Shown: positions 7,960-17,077, numbered from the stretch's first letter. The stretch is 56,018 nucleotides of DNA from Ilumatobacter nonamiensis YM16-303 (GCF_000350145.1 NZ_BAOL01000077.1:1-56018), one strand, 5' to 3'. Program-made: numbers and translations. Notes: a model not told the origin generated them from the letters alone.

Positions 7960-10799
7960 GACCGTGCCTCGCTGTCGTTGCCGGTCGTAGCGTCGAAGCC
8001 GACCGATGCGATCGCCTGTGCCCGGCTGTTGAACGCATCGATCAGTTCGGAGAGGTGGATCGGGTCGACACCGGGAAGCGACAGCACCCGTTTCTCGCTC
8101 ACCGTTCCGAGGTCGACCAGCTCGTCGTCCATGATCCGACGGAACGCATCGACGCTGCGCTCCTCGACCTCGACCACGAGGCGCCCGATCGATTCGCTGA
8201 ACAGCGCGGTGGCGAGGTTGTCATGGGGCAGCTCGGTGATCTTGGCCCCCAACCGTCCGGCGATGCACATCTCGGCCAGGGCGACCGCGAGACCGCCTTC
8301 GCTGACGTCGTGGCACGACACGACCAAGCCGGCGCGCATCGCGGCGTGGAGGCGCTGATAGTTCATCGCCGCATCGGTGTCGGGAGCGGGCACGACGCCG
8401 GGGTCCTCGGGTTCGCCGTGGACGAGGTCGTAGTGCGAGCCGGCGAACTCGGTCTCGGTCGACCCGATGAGCATCAGCAGGTTGCCGGGCGAGACCAGAT
8501 CGGGCGTGATGCAGTGATCGGCGTCGGGAACGTGGCCGACCGCGGTGATGACGAGCGTGGGTGGCACGGCGTGGCGCTCTCCGTCCCCGCCGAGGTACTC
8601 GTTGTTGAGCGAGTCCTTCCCGGACACGAACGGTGCGTTGAACAGGAATGCGGCGGCGCACGCGCCGTCGACAGCGGCGACGAGGTCGCCCATCGTCGAC
8701 TCGCGTCGCGGATCGCCCCACGAGAAGTTGTCGAGCAGAGCGATGCGTTCCGGGTCGGCACCGACGGCGACGGCATTGCGCACCGCCTCGTCGACCGCGG
8801 CGAAGGCCATCGCCTCCGGATCGTGGAGCCCGAACCACGGGTTGACGCCGATCCCGATCGCGAACCCGTGGGTCTCGGTCGGCTGGGCGAGCACGACTCC
8901 GTCGGCGGGTCCGTCCGACGCGGCGCCGACCAATGGGCGCACGACGGTCGAGCCGAGGATCTCGTGGTCGTAGCGGTGAATGGTCGCCGCTTTCGATGCG
9001 ATGTTCGGATGGCCGAGCAGTGCGAGGATCGAGGCGGCCGGATCGTCGAGTTCGCGGGTGGTGGCTCCGCTGCGACGCGGGTCGGGCAGTCGTGCGTTCA
9101 TGTGCCGCTGCGGTCGTCCGTCGTGCAGGAACGTGGTGTCGAGTTCGGCCACGACGTCGTCACCGTTGCGGACGATCAGTGTTCCGTCGCCGGTGAACGA
9201 ACCGATGTCGGACCATCCCACGCCGACACGTTCGCACCGGTTCGCGAGCGCGCTCACGCCCCGCGGAGGCACGGACACGACCATCCGCTCCTGGGCTTCG
9301 GACAACCAGACCTCCCACGGCTCGAGCCCCGGATACTTCCGCGGAACGAGAGCGAGGTCGACGTCGGCGCCGATGCCCTCCGCCATCTCGCCGATCGCGG
9401 ACGACAGGCCGCCGGCCCCGCAGTCGGTGATCGCGGAGTACATGTCCTCGGCCCCGACGAGCACGTCGATCAGCAGTTTCTCGACGATGGGATCACCGAT
9501 CTGCACGCTCGCCCCGGCGACCTCGCCCGTCGTGGCGTCCATCGTCGCCGAGGAGAAGGTGGCGCCGCGGATGCCGTCACGTCCCGTGGCACCGCCGAGC
9601 ACGAGCACCCGGTCTCCGGCGTGCGGACCGTCGTGCAGCGAGCGGCTCGGAGCGGAGCCGATGCATCCGGCGAACACGAGCGGATTCGTCGTGTACGCGG
9701 GGTCGTAGAGGATGGCTCCGGCGACCGTCGGCAGACCGATCTTGTTGCCGTAGTCGGCGACGCCGTCGATCACGCCGGCCTCGATCCGACGCGGGTGCAG
9801 CGTCCCCTCGGGAAGTTCCGCCAGCGGCAGATCGGTCGGGCCGAAGCAGAGGATGTCGGTGATGGCGATCGGGCGATGGGCGATCCCGAGGACGTCACGA
9901 ATGACACCGCCGACCCCCGTGTTCGCTCCACCGAACGGCTCGACCGCCGACGGGTGATTGTGCGTTTCGGCCTTGAGGGCGAGTGTCGTTCCCTTCTGGA
10001 ACTCGATCACACCGGCGTTGCCGACGAAGGCGGAACGTACGTAGTCGGCACCGATCGCCTCGGTACACGAGCGCAATTGGTGCATGAGTGACGGGCGCTG
10101 ATCGCTCTCGGAGGCGCCAGGTTCGAGCGCATGGACGACGGCCCGGAACGTCTTGTGGGCGCAATGCTCGCTCCACGTCTGGGCGAGGGTCTCGATCTCG
10201 ACATCGGTGGGGTCGCGGTCGAGCTCGGTGAAGTGGTCGCGAATGACGCGGAGTTCCTCCGGGTCGAGGTACAGCGCCCGCTCGACGTTCAGTTCGGCCA
10301 GCGCGTCGTCGTCGAGGCCGCGCATGGGGATCGATTCGACGGCGCCGACGGCTTCCTCGGTCCCGGGACGAACCGGTTCGATCGTCCCATCCGTCCACTG
10401 GTCGACGATCGGGTTGACGAGGAAACGGGCGACCACGGTGCGGCGGGTGGCCTCGTCGACCTCGGCGTCGAACTCGACGCGGAGGCCGGTGGCGGCGTAT
10501 TCGATGTCGATTCCCAGCGTCGTGGTCGCGTGGCGGACGGCGTCAGCGGCCGTGTCGGTGACCCCGGGCAGGAGCGCGATCTCGACCCCGGGTTCGGTCG
10601 GAACGGCCCACGTTCCCATCTGGAGCAGGGGATCGACGAGGAGACCGTGCAGTCGCTGTTTGGCCTCGTCGGACAGGTCGCCGTCGATGTGGACGACGTC
10701 GGCGATGGTCATGCCACTCACGGCCGGGAGACCCAGCGCTGCGGCACCCGCGATGACCTGATCGACCCGTGGGTCCCGGTCCAGAGAGCGGATCGTCAT
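7956..10799 (-). CDS. purL: FGAM synthase with two N-terminal PurS-like modules fused to PurL
   Basis: 947 residues. Residues roughly 1-75 and 76-155 look like two PurS-type small alpha/beta modules in tandem (each with a DP or LPGV start, a helix with LG, and an N/DP(L/I) end), followed by the PurL synthase: TWSEHCAHKTF, LKAETHNHPSAVEPFGGANTG in two adjoining parts, DCGAGGLSSA, SWGDPRRESTMG, and SGKDSLNNEY. Bacteria that use the small PurL normally encode PurS separately; no separate purS is visible here, consistent with the fusion doing its work. Start choice is uncertain: ATG at 10799 (MTIRSLDRDP) or the upstream ATG at 10829 (MVAPVSHRHR); neither has a clear ribosome binding site. It is the first gene of the purine operon and is divergent from the histidine phosphatase. 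Confidence 0.9.
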   Translation of the reverse strand: MTIRSLDRDPRVDQVIAGAAALGLPAVSGMTIADVVHIDGDLSDEAKQRLHGLLVDPLLQMGTWAVPTEPGVEIALLPGVTDTAADAVRHATTTLGIDIEYAATGLRVEFDAEVDEATRRTVVARFLVNPIVDQWTDGTIEPVRPGTEEAVGAVESIPMRGLDDDALAELNVERALYLDPEELRVIRDHFTELDRDPTDVEIETLAQTWSEHCAHKTFRAVVHALEPGASESDQRPSLMHQLRSCTEAIGADYVRSAFVGNAGVIEFQKGTTLALKAETHNHPSAVEPFGGANTGVGGVIRDVLGIAHRPIAITDILCFGPTDLPLAELPEGTLHPRRIEAGVIDGVADYGNKIGLPTVAGAILYDPAYTTNPLVFAGCIGSAPSRSLHDGPHAGDRVLVLGGATGRDGIRGATFSSATMDATTGEVAGASVQIGDPIVEKLLIDVLVGAEDMYSAITDCGAGGLSSAIGEMAEGIGADVDLALVPRKYPGLEPWEVWLSEAQERMVVSVPPRGVSALANRCERVGVGWSDIGSFTGDGTLIVRNGDDVVAELDTTFLHDGRPQRHMNARLPDPRRSGATTRELDDPAASILALLGHPNIASKAATIHRYDHEILGSTVVRPLVGAASDGPADGVVLAQPTETHGFAIGIGVNPWFGLHDPEAMAFAAVDEAVRNAVAVGADPERIALLDNFSWGDPRRESTMGDLVAAVDGACAAAFLFNAPFVSGKDSLNNEYLGGDGERHAVPPTLVITAVGHVPDADHCITPDLVSPGNLLMLIGSTETEFAGSHYDLVHGEPEDPGVVPAPDTDAAMNYQRLHAAMRAGLVVSCHDVSEGGLAVALAEMCIAGRLGAKITELPHDNLATALFSESIGRLVVEVEERSVDAFRRIMDDELVDLGTVSEKRVLSLPGVDPIHLSELIDAFNSRAQAIASVGFDATTGNDSEARS

Positions 10800-10965
10800 G
10801 CGATGGCGATGGGACACCGGCGCGACCATACGGAGCGGAGCGTCCTCGGACCAGCTTTTCGCGTGAAAATTCACACACCCGTCGCGTGGTCCGCGCAGAA
10901 CTTCGCGACGAATTGTCACGCTGTGTCAGGCGCGGGTCGAGCCGACATGGACGGCGGACGAGGCC

Positions 10966-10971
10966 TACGCT
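10966..10971 (+). promoter_or_regulatory. -10-like hexamer before the histidine phosphatase gene
   Basis: TACGCT ends 9 bases before the ATG at 10981, and there is no Shine-Dalgarno sequence. Consistent with a leaderless or near-leaderless transcript; no clear -35. Confidence 0.35.
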
Positions 10972-10980
10972 CCGTCGTTG

Positions 10981-11682
10981 ATGGCGACGCACGACTCCAC
11001 GGCCGCGGGACGGCAGCCCGATCCGACCCGGATCACACTGATCCGACACGGAGAGTCGAACGTGACCGTAGGACGGATCATCGGGGGACACCGGACCTGT
11101 TCGGGCTTGAGCGAGCTGGGACGACGGCAGAGCGTCCGGCTGGCGGCGCGGTTGGACGAGACGCAGGAGATCGATGCCGACGTGCTGCTCTCGAGCCACT
11201 TCGCACGGGCGATCGAGACGGCCGACATCATCCGTCCTGCCCTCGGTGCGGTCGAGGTGGACGCACCGTGGCCCGAGTTCGGGGAGCACGATCCCGGGCC
11301 CGACATCGACGGCACGACCTTCGAGGCGTACGTGGAGCGCTTCGGAACACCGGACTGGAACGGCGACCCGACCGTCGAGATCTTCCCCGGTGGCGAGACC
11401 ACCGCGGACTTCCACGCCCGCGTCGGCCGGGCGCTCGACCGGGTCATCGAGACCTACACAGGTCGCCACGTGGTCGTGGCGTGCCACGGCGGAGTGGTCG
11501 ACGCAGTCTTCCGCAGCGTCGTCGGTGTGCCATCCACCGGTGGTTTCGTGCTGAACACCCTGAACACCTCGCTCACCGAGTTCCGGGCCCCTGGCGCCGA
11601 TGGAGCGTGGCGGGTCGTGCGCTACAACGACGCAGCGCACCTCGCAGGGTTGCCCGAGGCGACCGAGCGGTCGGCCCGATGA
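10981..11682 (+). CDS. Histidine phosphatase (phosphoglycerate mutase-like) family protein
   Basis: 233-residue single-domain member of the histidine phosphatase superfamily: the phosphohistidine loop LIRHGESNV near residues 20-28, a second catalytic arginine in SSHFARAIETAD, and the second histidine in VVACHGGVVDA. The substrate cannot be told from sequence; close relatives include cofactor-dependent mutases, alpha-ribazole phosphatases and broad phosphatases. A TTG codon directly before the ATG could also start the frame, but the ATG is preferred. It is divergent from the purine operon and is followed after 25 bases by the GMC oxidoreductase gene. Confidence 0.85.
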   Translation: MATHDSTAAGRQPDPTRITLIRHGESNVTVGRIIGGHRTCSGLSELGRRQSVRLAARLDETQEIDADVLLSSHFARAIETADIIRPALGAVEVDAPWPEFGEHDPGPDIDGTTFEAYVERFGTPDWNGDPTVEIFPGGETTADFHARVGRALDRVIETYTGRHVVVACHGGVVDAVFRSVVGVPSTGGFVLNTLNTSLTEFRAPGADGAWRVVRYNDAAHLAGLPEATERSAR

Positions 11683-11707
11683 GTCGACGTGACGGGGGTG
11701 TTGGCCC

Positions 11708-13063
11708 GTGAAGTGGGTGGTGGTCGGAGCCGGGTCGGCCGGGTGCGTCGCGGCGCGACGGCTCGTCGACGCCGGACACCACGTGACGCTCATCGAGGCC
11801 GGCGCTCCGATGCAGCCCGACCACGGTGTCGTCGACATCGACGGCAGCGATGCGTTCGCTGCGATCGGGGTCGAGGGGCGGACCTTTCCCGACGTCGTCG
11901 CGCGGCGAACGACAGCGGGGCCCGAGCGGCGCTACCTGCGCGGACGCGGAGTCGGCGGATCGAGTGCCGTGAACGGGATGGTCGCGCTGCGTGGTGACCC
12001 GGCCCTCTACGCGTCGTGGGGGTGGGCACCGGCCGAGGTGGAGCAGGCCTGGGCACGCTGCCTCATCCCCGAGGAGCGACCGGAGGACGCCGAGTTGGGA
12101 CGCACCGACCGCCTCTTGCTCGAAGCGCGCAGTGACGCCGAGGTGTGTCCGCTGACGAGACGCAACGGTCGCCGGGTCACGTCCGCCGAGGCGTACCTCT
12201 GGCCGATTCTCGGCGCCGTCGGGTCGCGGTTCGAGGTCGTCAGCGACCGGGTCGTCGACCGGGTCGACTTCGACGCCTCGGGCGCGGCGACGGGAGTGAC
12301 GCTGGCCGGCGGCGAACAGGTGGATTGCGATGCCGTCGTACTCGCCGCCGGCGCCATCCACAGCCCGACGATCCTGCAACGCTCCGGAATCACCGCGGCG
12401 GGCACGGGATTGCGTGACCATCCAGCCGCTGGACTCCTGCTGAAGTTCGGTTCCGACTCGCGGGTGCAGCTCGATCCGGCGCGCCGTGGCCTCGCCACCG
12501 CGTCGATCGTGAACCACGACGGGATCCAGTTGCTCGCCTTGAACCACCTCGGAGTCGACTCGCCCCCGGAGTACGCGATGCTCCTGGTGGCGCTGATGCG
12601 CCCGATCTCGCCCGGCGGCAGCGTCCGACTTCGTTCCGACGACCCGATGGAGCCACCGATCGTCGATTTCCACCTGCTCAGTCACGCCGATGACCGGCGG
12701 CGCCTCGCCGTCGCGGTGCGCGAAGCACTCACGACGCTCGACGACCCACCGTTCGGTCCCGTCGTGGACGAGGTGTTCATCGACGATCGGGGTACCCGGG
12801 CTGCGTCCCTCGACAGCGACGAGGCGATCGAGGCGTGGCTCCTCGAGTACGGCGCCGACTACGTGCACGCATCGAGTTCGTGCGCGACGGTGCTCGACGA
12901 CGCTGGGGGAGTGATCGGGCACGAAGGAACGTACGTGTGCGACGCGTCGGCGTTCCCCGGGATTCCGGACGCGAACACCCATCTTCCGACCACGATGCTC
13001 GCCGAGCGGATCGCCGCACGCTGGCCGGGCGTGGCCGGAGCCGTGGAAGGATTGTCGTCATGA
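11708..13063 (+). CDS. GMC-family FAD-dependent oxidoreductase
   Basis: 451 residues with the dinucleotide fold VVGAGSAGCVAARRL at the N-terminus, the GMC signature GRGVGGSSAVNGMV, AGAIHSPTILQRSG in the middle and a C-terminal DASAFPGIPDANTHLPTTMLAE. It is shorter than choline dehydrogenases (about 540) and close to the compact actinobacterial GMC proteins, some of which work with mycofactocin; that link is only a possibility. In place of the usual H-x-x-GT the catalytic-histidine region reads YVHASSSCATV. The start is GTG. The stop overlaps the next start (ATGA), so it is probably translated together with the metallo-beta-lactamase-fold protein. Substrate unknown, probably an alcohol. Confidence 0.82.
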   Translation: MKWVVVGAGSAGCVAARRLVDAGHHVTLIEAGAPMQPDHGVVDIDGSDAFAAIGVEGRTFPDVVARRTTAGPERRYLRGRGVGGSSAVNGMVALRGDPALYASWGWAPAEVEQAWARCLIPEERPEDAELGRTDRLLLEARSDAEVCPLTRRNGRRVTSAEAYLWPILGAVGSRFEVVSDRVVDRVDFDASGAATGVTLAGGEQVDCDAVVLAAGAIHSPTILQRSGITAAGTGLRDHPAAGLLLKFGSDSRVQLDPARRGLATASIVNHDGIQLLALNHLGVDSPPEYAMLLVALMRPISPGGSVRLRSDDPMEPPIVDFHLLSHADDRRRLAVAVREALTTLDDPPFGPVVDEVFIDDRGTRAASLDSDEAIEAWLLEYGADYVHASSSCATVLDDAGGVIGHEGTYVCDASAFPGIPDANTHLPTTMLAERIAARWPGVAGAVEGLSS

Positions 13064-14025
13064 GCGCGTCGAGCCCGTACACGTTGGGCCTGCACGAGAT
13101 CGGTGACGGGTGCCATGCGTATCTCCAACCCGATGGCGGTTGGGGATGGAGCAATGCCGGACTGATCGTCGGCGACGGCCGGTCGCTGCTCGTCGACACG
13201 CTGTTCGACCTGAAGCTGACCGCAACCATGCTCGAGGCGATGGCGCCGCTGACCGCATCCGCCCCGGTGTCGTCGCTGGTCAACACGCACGCGAACGGCG
13301 ACCACTGCTACGGCAACAGTGAGGTGGTCACGAACTGGCCCGAGGTGGAGATCGTCGCGTCGACCGCCACCGCGGAGGAGATGCCCGAGGTCCCGCCCGC
13401 CATGCTCGACGCGCTGAATCAGGCGCCCGGCGAGGTGGGCGACCTGTTCCGGAGCTTCTTCGGAGAATTCGACTTCGGCGGCATCGAGTTGACGCTGCCG
13501 ACGCGCACGTTCGACGATCGCCTTCGCCTGGAGGTCGGAGGGCGCTCGATCGAACTGATCGAGGTCGGTCCGGCTCACACGCAGGGTGATGTCATCGTCC
13601 ACGTTCCCGATGCGCGCACCGTCTACACGGGCGACATCCTGTTCATCGGCGGAACACCGATCGTGTGGGCGGGTCCGCTCTCGAACTGGATCGCCGCGTG
13701 CGATCTGATGCTGGCGATGGACGTCGACACGGTCGTTCCGGGGCACGGGCCGTTGACGGACCGTGACGGAATCGTCGAGGTCCGCGACTATCTCGCGTTC
13801 GTCGACACGGAAGCCACCGGTCGTCACGATGCCGGGATCGACGCGTTCGACGCAGCCAAGGACATCGCCGAACTGCTCGACGCGTCGCCACGTTTCGGTG
13901 ACTGGGGCGAGTACGGCCGCATCGCCGTCAACGTGGACACCGTCTACCGAACCCTCGATGTCGGATACACGTCTCCCGACGTCGTCGAGCAGTTCCGGCG
14001 GATGGCGGAACTCGAAGCGCGCTGA
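13060..14025 (+). CDS. Metallo-beta-lactamase-fold hydrolase
   Basis: 321 residues with the MBL metal-binding pattern: THANGDHCYGN (a variant of HxHxDH in which the second histidine is replaced by Asn), AHTQGDVIVH, YTGDILF and VPGHGPL. The HANGDH variant is common in the quinoprotein-relay and related MBL groups, which often occur with oxidoreductases. The start ATG overlaps the GMC oxidoreductase stop by four bases. A role in processing the product of the GMC enzyme is inferred from this coupling. Substrate not known. Confidence 0.82.
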   Translation: MSASSPYTLGLHEIGDGCHAYLQPDGGWGWSNAGLIVGDGRSLLVDTLFDLKLTATMLEAMAPLTASAPVSSLVNTHANGDHCYGNSEVVTNWPEVEIVASTATAEEMPEVPPAMLDALNQAPGEVGDLFRSFFGEFDFGGIELTLPTRTFDDRLRLEVGGRSIELIEVGPAHTQGDVIVHVPDARTVYTGDILFIGGTPIVWAGPLSNWIAACDLMLAMDVDTVVPGHGPLTDRDGIVEVRDYLAFVDTEATGRHDAGIDAFDAAKDIAELLDASPRFGDWGEYGRIAVNVDTVYRTLDVGYTSPDVVEQFRRMAELEAR

Positions 14026-14051
14026 TCCCCGGAGCCACGGAGTCGAACTGC

Positions 14052-15230
14052 ATGGGATCGTCCGACGTCGCGGTGGTGGGTGACGGGCCCGCAGGTTCCG
14101 CGCTCGCCCAGGCACTGCGACGGCGTGGTGTCGCAGTCGTTCTGGTCGGCGGCGATCGGCCGTGGAACGCCACGTACACGACGTGGGTCGATGATCTCGA
14201 CGGGGTCGATGTCGTCGCCGATCGTGACATCTGGTTGCAGCGCTTCGACTCGATCGCCGCGCACTTCGACGACGCGATCACGATCGATCGGGAGTACGGA
14301 GTTCTCGACAACGAGCGGCTGCGGTCGGAGCTCCGTGACGGAGTGCCGCACCGAACGGACGTGGTCGTCGATGTCCACGACCTCGACGCGCGGATCGTCA
14401 TCGACGCGACCGGTTGGCCGTCCGGACTCGACCCGACGGATCGATCCGAATTGGCCACCGCACCGAACTCGCGGTCGTGGCAAACGGCGCTGGGAGTGGT
14501 GCTCCCCGAGCGACCGGAGGGATCACTGGGCACGCCGACGATGATGGACTACCGCTCGCCGCCGGACGCCGGGTCGGTCGAACAGCCGACGTTCGCGTAC
14601 TCGCTCCCCGTCAGCGACGGTTGGTTGGTCGAGGAGACCGTGCTCGCCGGCCCGGTGCTCGATCCCGATCAGCTCATCGAGCGCTTGGCGTCGAGGCTCG
14701 ATTCGTCACCCGACCAGCTGCTCGAGCGTGCGCTGCGCATCGAACGGGTTCGGATTCCGATGGGTGCGCCCGTTCCGGCACGAGGGAGCACCGTTCCGGG
14801 CGCGGTGAGGTTCGGTGCGGCAGCCGGGATGATCCACACCGCGACCGGCTACTCGGTGGCGTCGTCGCTGCGCGCTGCGGACCGCGTCGCTTCGGCGATC
14901 GCGGAACGGCTGGACCGGCCGGCCGATCGAACAGCGGATCATCGAGCGGTCGCCGACGCCGTGTGGCCGATCCGACTTCGGCGGAGTCGGCGGCTGCACG
15001 ACTACGGCCTGGCGGTTCTGCTCGACATGGACGCCGCGCAGATCCGCCGGTTCTTCCAGACCTTCTTCGAGCTTCCGGCGGACCGGTGGCCGACCTATCT
15101 CCGGGTCGACGCGGCGCCCCGCGACGTCGCCGCCGTCATGACGACGATGTTTCGACGGGCTGATTTTCCGTTGCGTCGTCGACTGGTGACCGGGAATCCG
15201 TTGACGCTGCTGTCCGCTCTGCGGCCCTGA
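14052..15230 (+). CDS. Lycopene cyclase family protein (CrtL/CrtY type)
   Basis: 392-residue FAD/NAD-dependent cyclase-like protein. It has an N-terminal VVGDGPAGSALAQAL dinucleotide fold, NATYTTWVDDL (the W-x-D/E motif), QTALGVVL, MMDYR, FAYSLPVSDGWLVEET, RIPMGAPVP and FGAAAGMIHTATGYSVASSL, all in the order expected for plant/cyanobacterial-style lycopene beta-cyclases. It would convert linear lycopene ends to beta-ionone rings in the membrane. No other carotenoid genes (crtE, crtB, crtI) are in the window, so the substrate is assumed from family. The last 95 bases overlap the SURF1 gene on the other strand. The gene follows the MBL protein by 26 bases. Confidence 0.85.
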   Translation: MGSSDVAVVGDGPAGSALAQALRRRGVAVVLVGGDRPWNATYTTWVDDLDGVDVVADRDIWLQRFDSIAAHFDDAITIDREYGVLDNERLRSELRDGVPHRTDVVVDVHDLDARIVIDATGWPSGLDPTDRSELATAPNSRSWQTALGVVLPERPEGSLGTPTMMDYRSPPDAGSVEQPTFAYSLPVSDGWLVEETVLAGPVLDPDQLIERLASRLDSSPDQLLERALRIERVRIPMGAPVPARGSTVPGAVRFGAAAGMIHTATGYSVASSLRAADRVASAIAERLDRPADRTADHRAVADAVWPIRLRRSRRLHDYGLAVLLDMDAAQIRRFFQTFFELPADRWPTYLRVDAAPRDVAAVMTTMFRRADFPLRRRLVTGNPLTLLSALRP

Positions 15231-15954
15231 CGGAAAGCGATCGGCGGACGGCGAGCACCCAACCCAGTGCGACGCAGAAGGCGAAGATGAACCACTGGAT
15301 CGCGTACGACAGATGCGGCCCGCTGTCGAGTTCGGGCAGGACGACCGGTTCCGGATCGTCCGCCGCGATCGGTGGCTCCGAGCCGGTGAGCTGGATGAAG
15401 ACGGGTGCGACCTCGCCGGGCAGTTGTCGGGCGATCTGTGGAATGTCGATGCGACGGATCTCGGTGAGCGGCTCGCCGTCGTCGGCGTCGGTCAGGTCGC
15501 CGCGTTCACGGACCTCGGATGGCCGAACGAATCCGATGATGTCGACCTCGCCGGTCGGTGCATCGGGATGGTCGGTTCCCAGCGGGATGAAGCCGCGGTT
15601 GACCACCACCGTGGTGCCGTCGTCGGTGACCAACGCGCTGAGCACGTTGTCGCCGGCACGTCCGCCCTGGGAGTTGTTGAATTCGATGATCTGAGCGGGC
15701 AGGTACGTCCCCGACGTCGTGACCCGTCGCCACTCGGCATCGTCCTCGGACAGCTCGCCGCGATCGAGTTCGTCCAGGATGACCGTCAGTTCCACCGGCG
15801 CCTCCTGCGACCGTTCGCGCACGGCGCTGTTGAAGTCCTTGCGTTCGGAGAGACGGTCGAGTTGCCAGAACGCCAGGAAGATCATCCCGACGATCCCGGC
15901 GATGACGATCAGATGAAACAGCAACCAACGCGGCCGGAACAGAAACCGATACAT
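15136..15954 (-). CDS. SURF1-family cytochrome oxidase assembly protein
   Basis: 272 residues with a transmembrane helix near residues 8-32 (begins WLLFHLIVIAG), the FLAFWQLDRL motif, a periplasmic domain with VNRGFIPLG, and a second helix at the C-terminal end (YAIQWFIFAFCVALGW). SURF1 proteins assist heme a insertion and assembly of aa3-type cytochrome c oxidase, suggesting aerobic respiration. The coding end runs 95 bases into the lycopene cyclase gene on the opposite strand. The C-terminal 35 residues are polar and not conserved-looking; they lie in the overlap. Confidence 0.88.
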   Translation of the reverse strand: MYRFLFRPRWLLFHLIVIAGIVGMIFLAFWQLDRLSERKDFNSAVRERSQEAPVELTVILDELDRGELSEDDAEWRRVTTSGTYLPAQIIEFNNSQGGRAGDNVLSALVTDDGTTVVVNRGFIPLGTDHPDAPTGEVDIIGFVRPSEVRERGDLTDADDGEPLTEIRRIDIPQIARQLPGEVAPVFIQLTGSEPPIAADDPEPVVLPELDSGPHLSYAIQWFIFAFCVALGWVLAVRRSLSVRAAERTAASTDSRSPVDDATENQPVETSSS

Positions 15955-15963
15955 CGACTCGGG

Positions 15964-15988
15964 ACGGTATCGGCGAGCGGGCTACGGT
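15964..15988. promoter_or_regulatory. Paired divergent -10-like hexamers (SURF1 / phosphotransferase)
   Basis: Only 41 bases separate the two start codons. On the minus strand TACCGT (15969-15964) lies 9 bases before the SURF1 ATG; on the plus strand TACGGT (15983-15988) lies 7 bases before the phosphotransferase GTG. Neither gene has a Shine-Dalgarno sequence. Confidence 0.4.
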
Positions 15989-15995
15989 CCGCCCG

Positions 15996-17027
15996 GTGAA
16001 GCCCGACCAGATCACACCCGAGTGGCTGTCCGAGGTGCTCGGGGCCGATGTCTCCGAGATCCGCACCGAACGCATCGGCGACGGCCTCGTCGGGCTGAAC
16101 CTCCGGGTGAGCACAGGAGGTGCCGTGGGTGCACCGGACTCCGTGGTCATCAAGTTGCCGTCGCTCGACGAAACGAGCCGTGCGACCGGCATCGCGCTCC
16201 GCAACTACGAGTGCGAGGTGAAGTTCTACGAGCACATCGCGTCGACCGTCGACATCCGTGTGCCTCACTGCCACCACGGCGAGTGGGACGAGGAGAGTGG
16301 CGATTTCGTGCTCGTGCTGGAGGACATGGCGCCCGCCGAACAGGGGGACCAGGTCACAGGTTGCGACGTGGAGACCGCGCGGCTGGCTGTGGTCGAATTG
16401 GCGCAGCTGCACGGTCCGCGCTGGGCCGACGACACGCTCTTCGAACACGAGTTCCTCAGCCGTCGGACGGGTACCGACGACGGTGAACAGCTCGGCGCGT
16501 TGTGGGCCATGTTCCTTCCGGGCTTCTCGGCCACGTACTCGAAGTACCTCGACCCCGCGTCGCAGCAGGTGCTGGACGAGTTCGGTCCACGCCTCGTCGA
16601 ATGGGTGGCGGGCGGCGACAGCACGCTGACGGTGACGCACGGGGACTACCGCCTCGACAACCTGCTGTTCGGCACGCCGGAGGGCGGTCCGCCGGTCACC
16701 GCCGTCGACTGGCAGACGCCCGGCCACGGTCCACCGATCAACGACGTCGCCTACTTCTGCGGTGCCGGTCTCCAGGTCGAGGACCGCCGCGCTGCGGAGC
16801 GTGACCTGCTCGACGCGTACCGGGCTGCGCTCCTGGAACACGGCGTCGAGGTCGACGCCGAATGGCTCTGGGGTCAGTACCGGCGCCAGGCGTTCGCCGG
16901 CGTGATCATGTCCGTCGTCGCGAGTCAGATCGTCGGCGGCAGCGACCGGAGCGAGGCGATGTTCGCGGCCATGGCGACCCGCCACCTCCAGCACTGCGTC
17001 GACCTCGACTCCCTCGACGTCATCTGA
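15996..17027 (+). CDS. Aminoglycoside phosphotransferase / ecdysteroid-kinase-like protein
   Basis: 343-residue small-molecule kinase fold. The catalytic loop is TVTHGDYRLDNLLF near residues 210-223, followed by the metal-binding VDWQTPGHGPP. The VVIKLP segment and LVLEDM hinge match the N-lobe. Such proteins in actinobacteria phosphorylate varied hydroxylated small molecules; there is no reason to assume antibiotic resistance. The start is GTG with a TANNNT hexamer 7 bases upstream. Neighbours do not reveal a substrate. Confidence 0.8.
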   Translation: MKPDQITPEWLSEVLGADVSEIRTERIGDGLVGLNLRVSTGGAVGAPDSVVIKLPSLDETSRATGIALRNYECEVKFYEHIASTVDIRVPHCHHGEWDEESGDFVLVLEDMAPAEQGDQVTGCDVETARLAVVELAQLHGPRWADDTLFEHEFLSRRTGTDDGEQLGALWAMFLPGFSATYSKYLDPASQQVLDEFGPRLVEWVAGGDSTLTVTHGDYRLDNLLFGTPEGGPPVTAVDWQTPGHGPPINDVAYFCGAGLQVEDRRAAERDLLDAYRAALLEHGVEVDAEWLWGQYRRQAFAGVIMSVVASQIVGGSDRSEAMFAAMATRHLQHCVDLDSLDVI

Positions 17028-17065
17028 GTGTCGACGGGGCGCTGACCCCGGTGGACACCGAGCGG

Positions 17066-17071
17066 TACGGT
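17066..17071 (+). promoter_or_regulatory. -10-like hexamer before the DUF4262 gene
   Basis: TACGGT ends 6 bases before the ATG at 17078, the exact spacing expected if transcription starts on the start codon. No Shine-Dalgarno sequence. Confidence 0.4.
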
Positions 17072-17077
17072 CGAACC

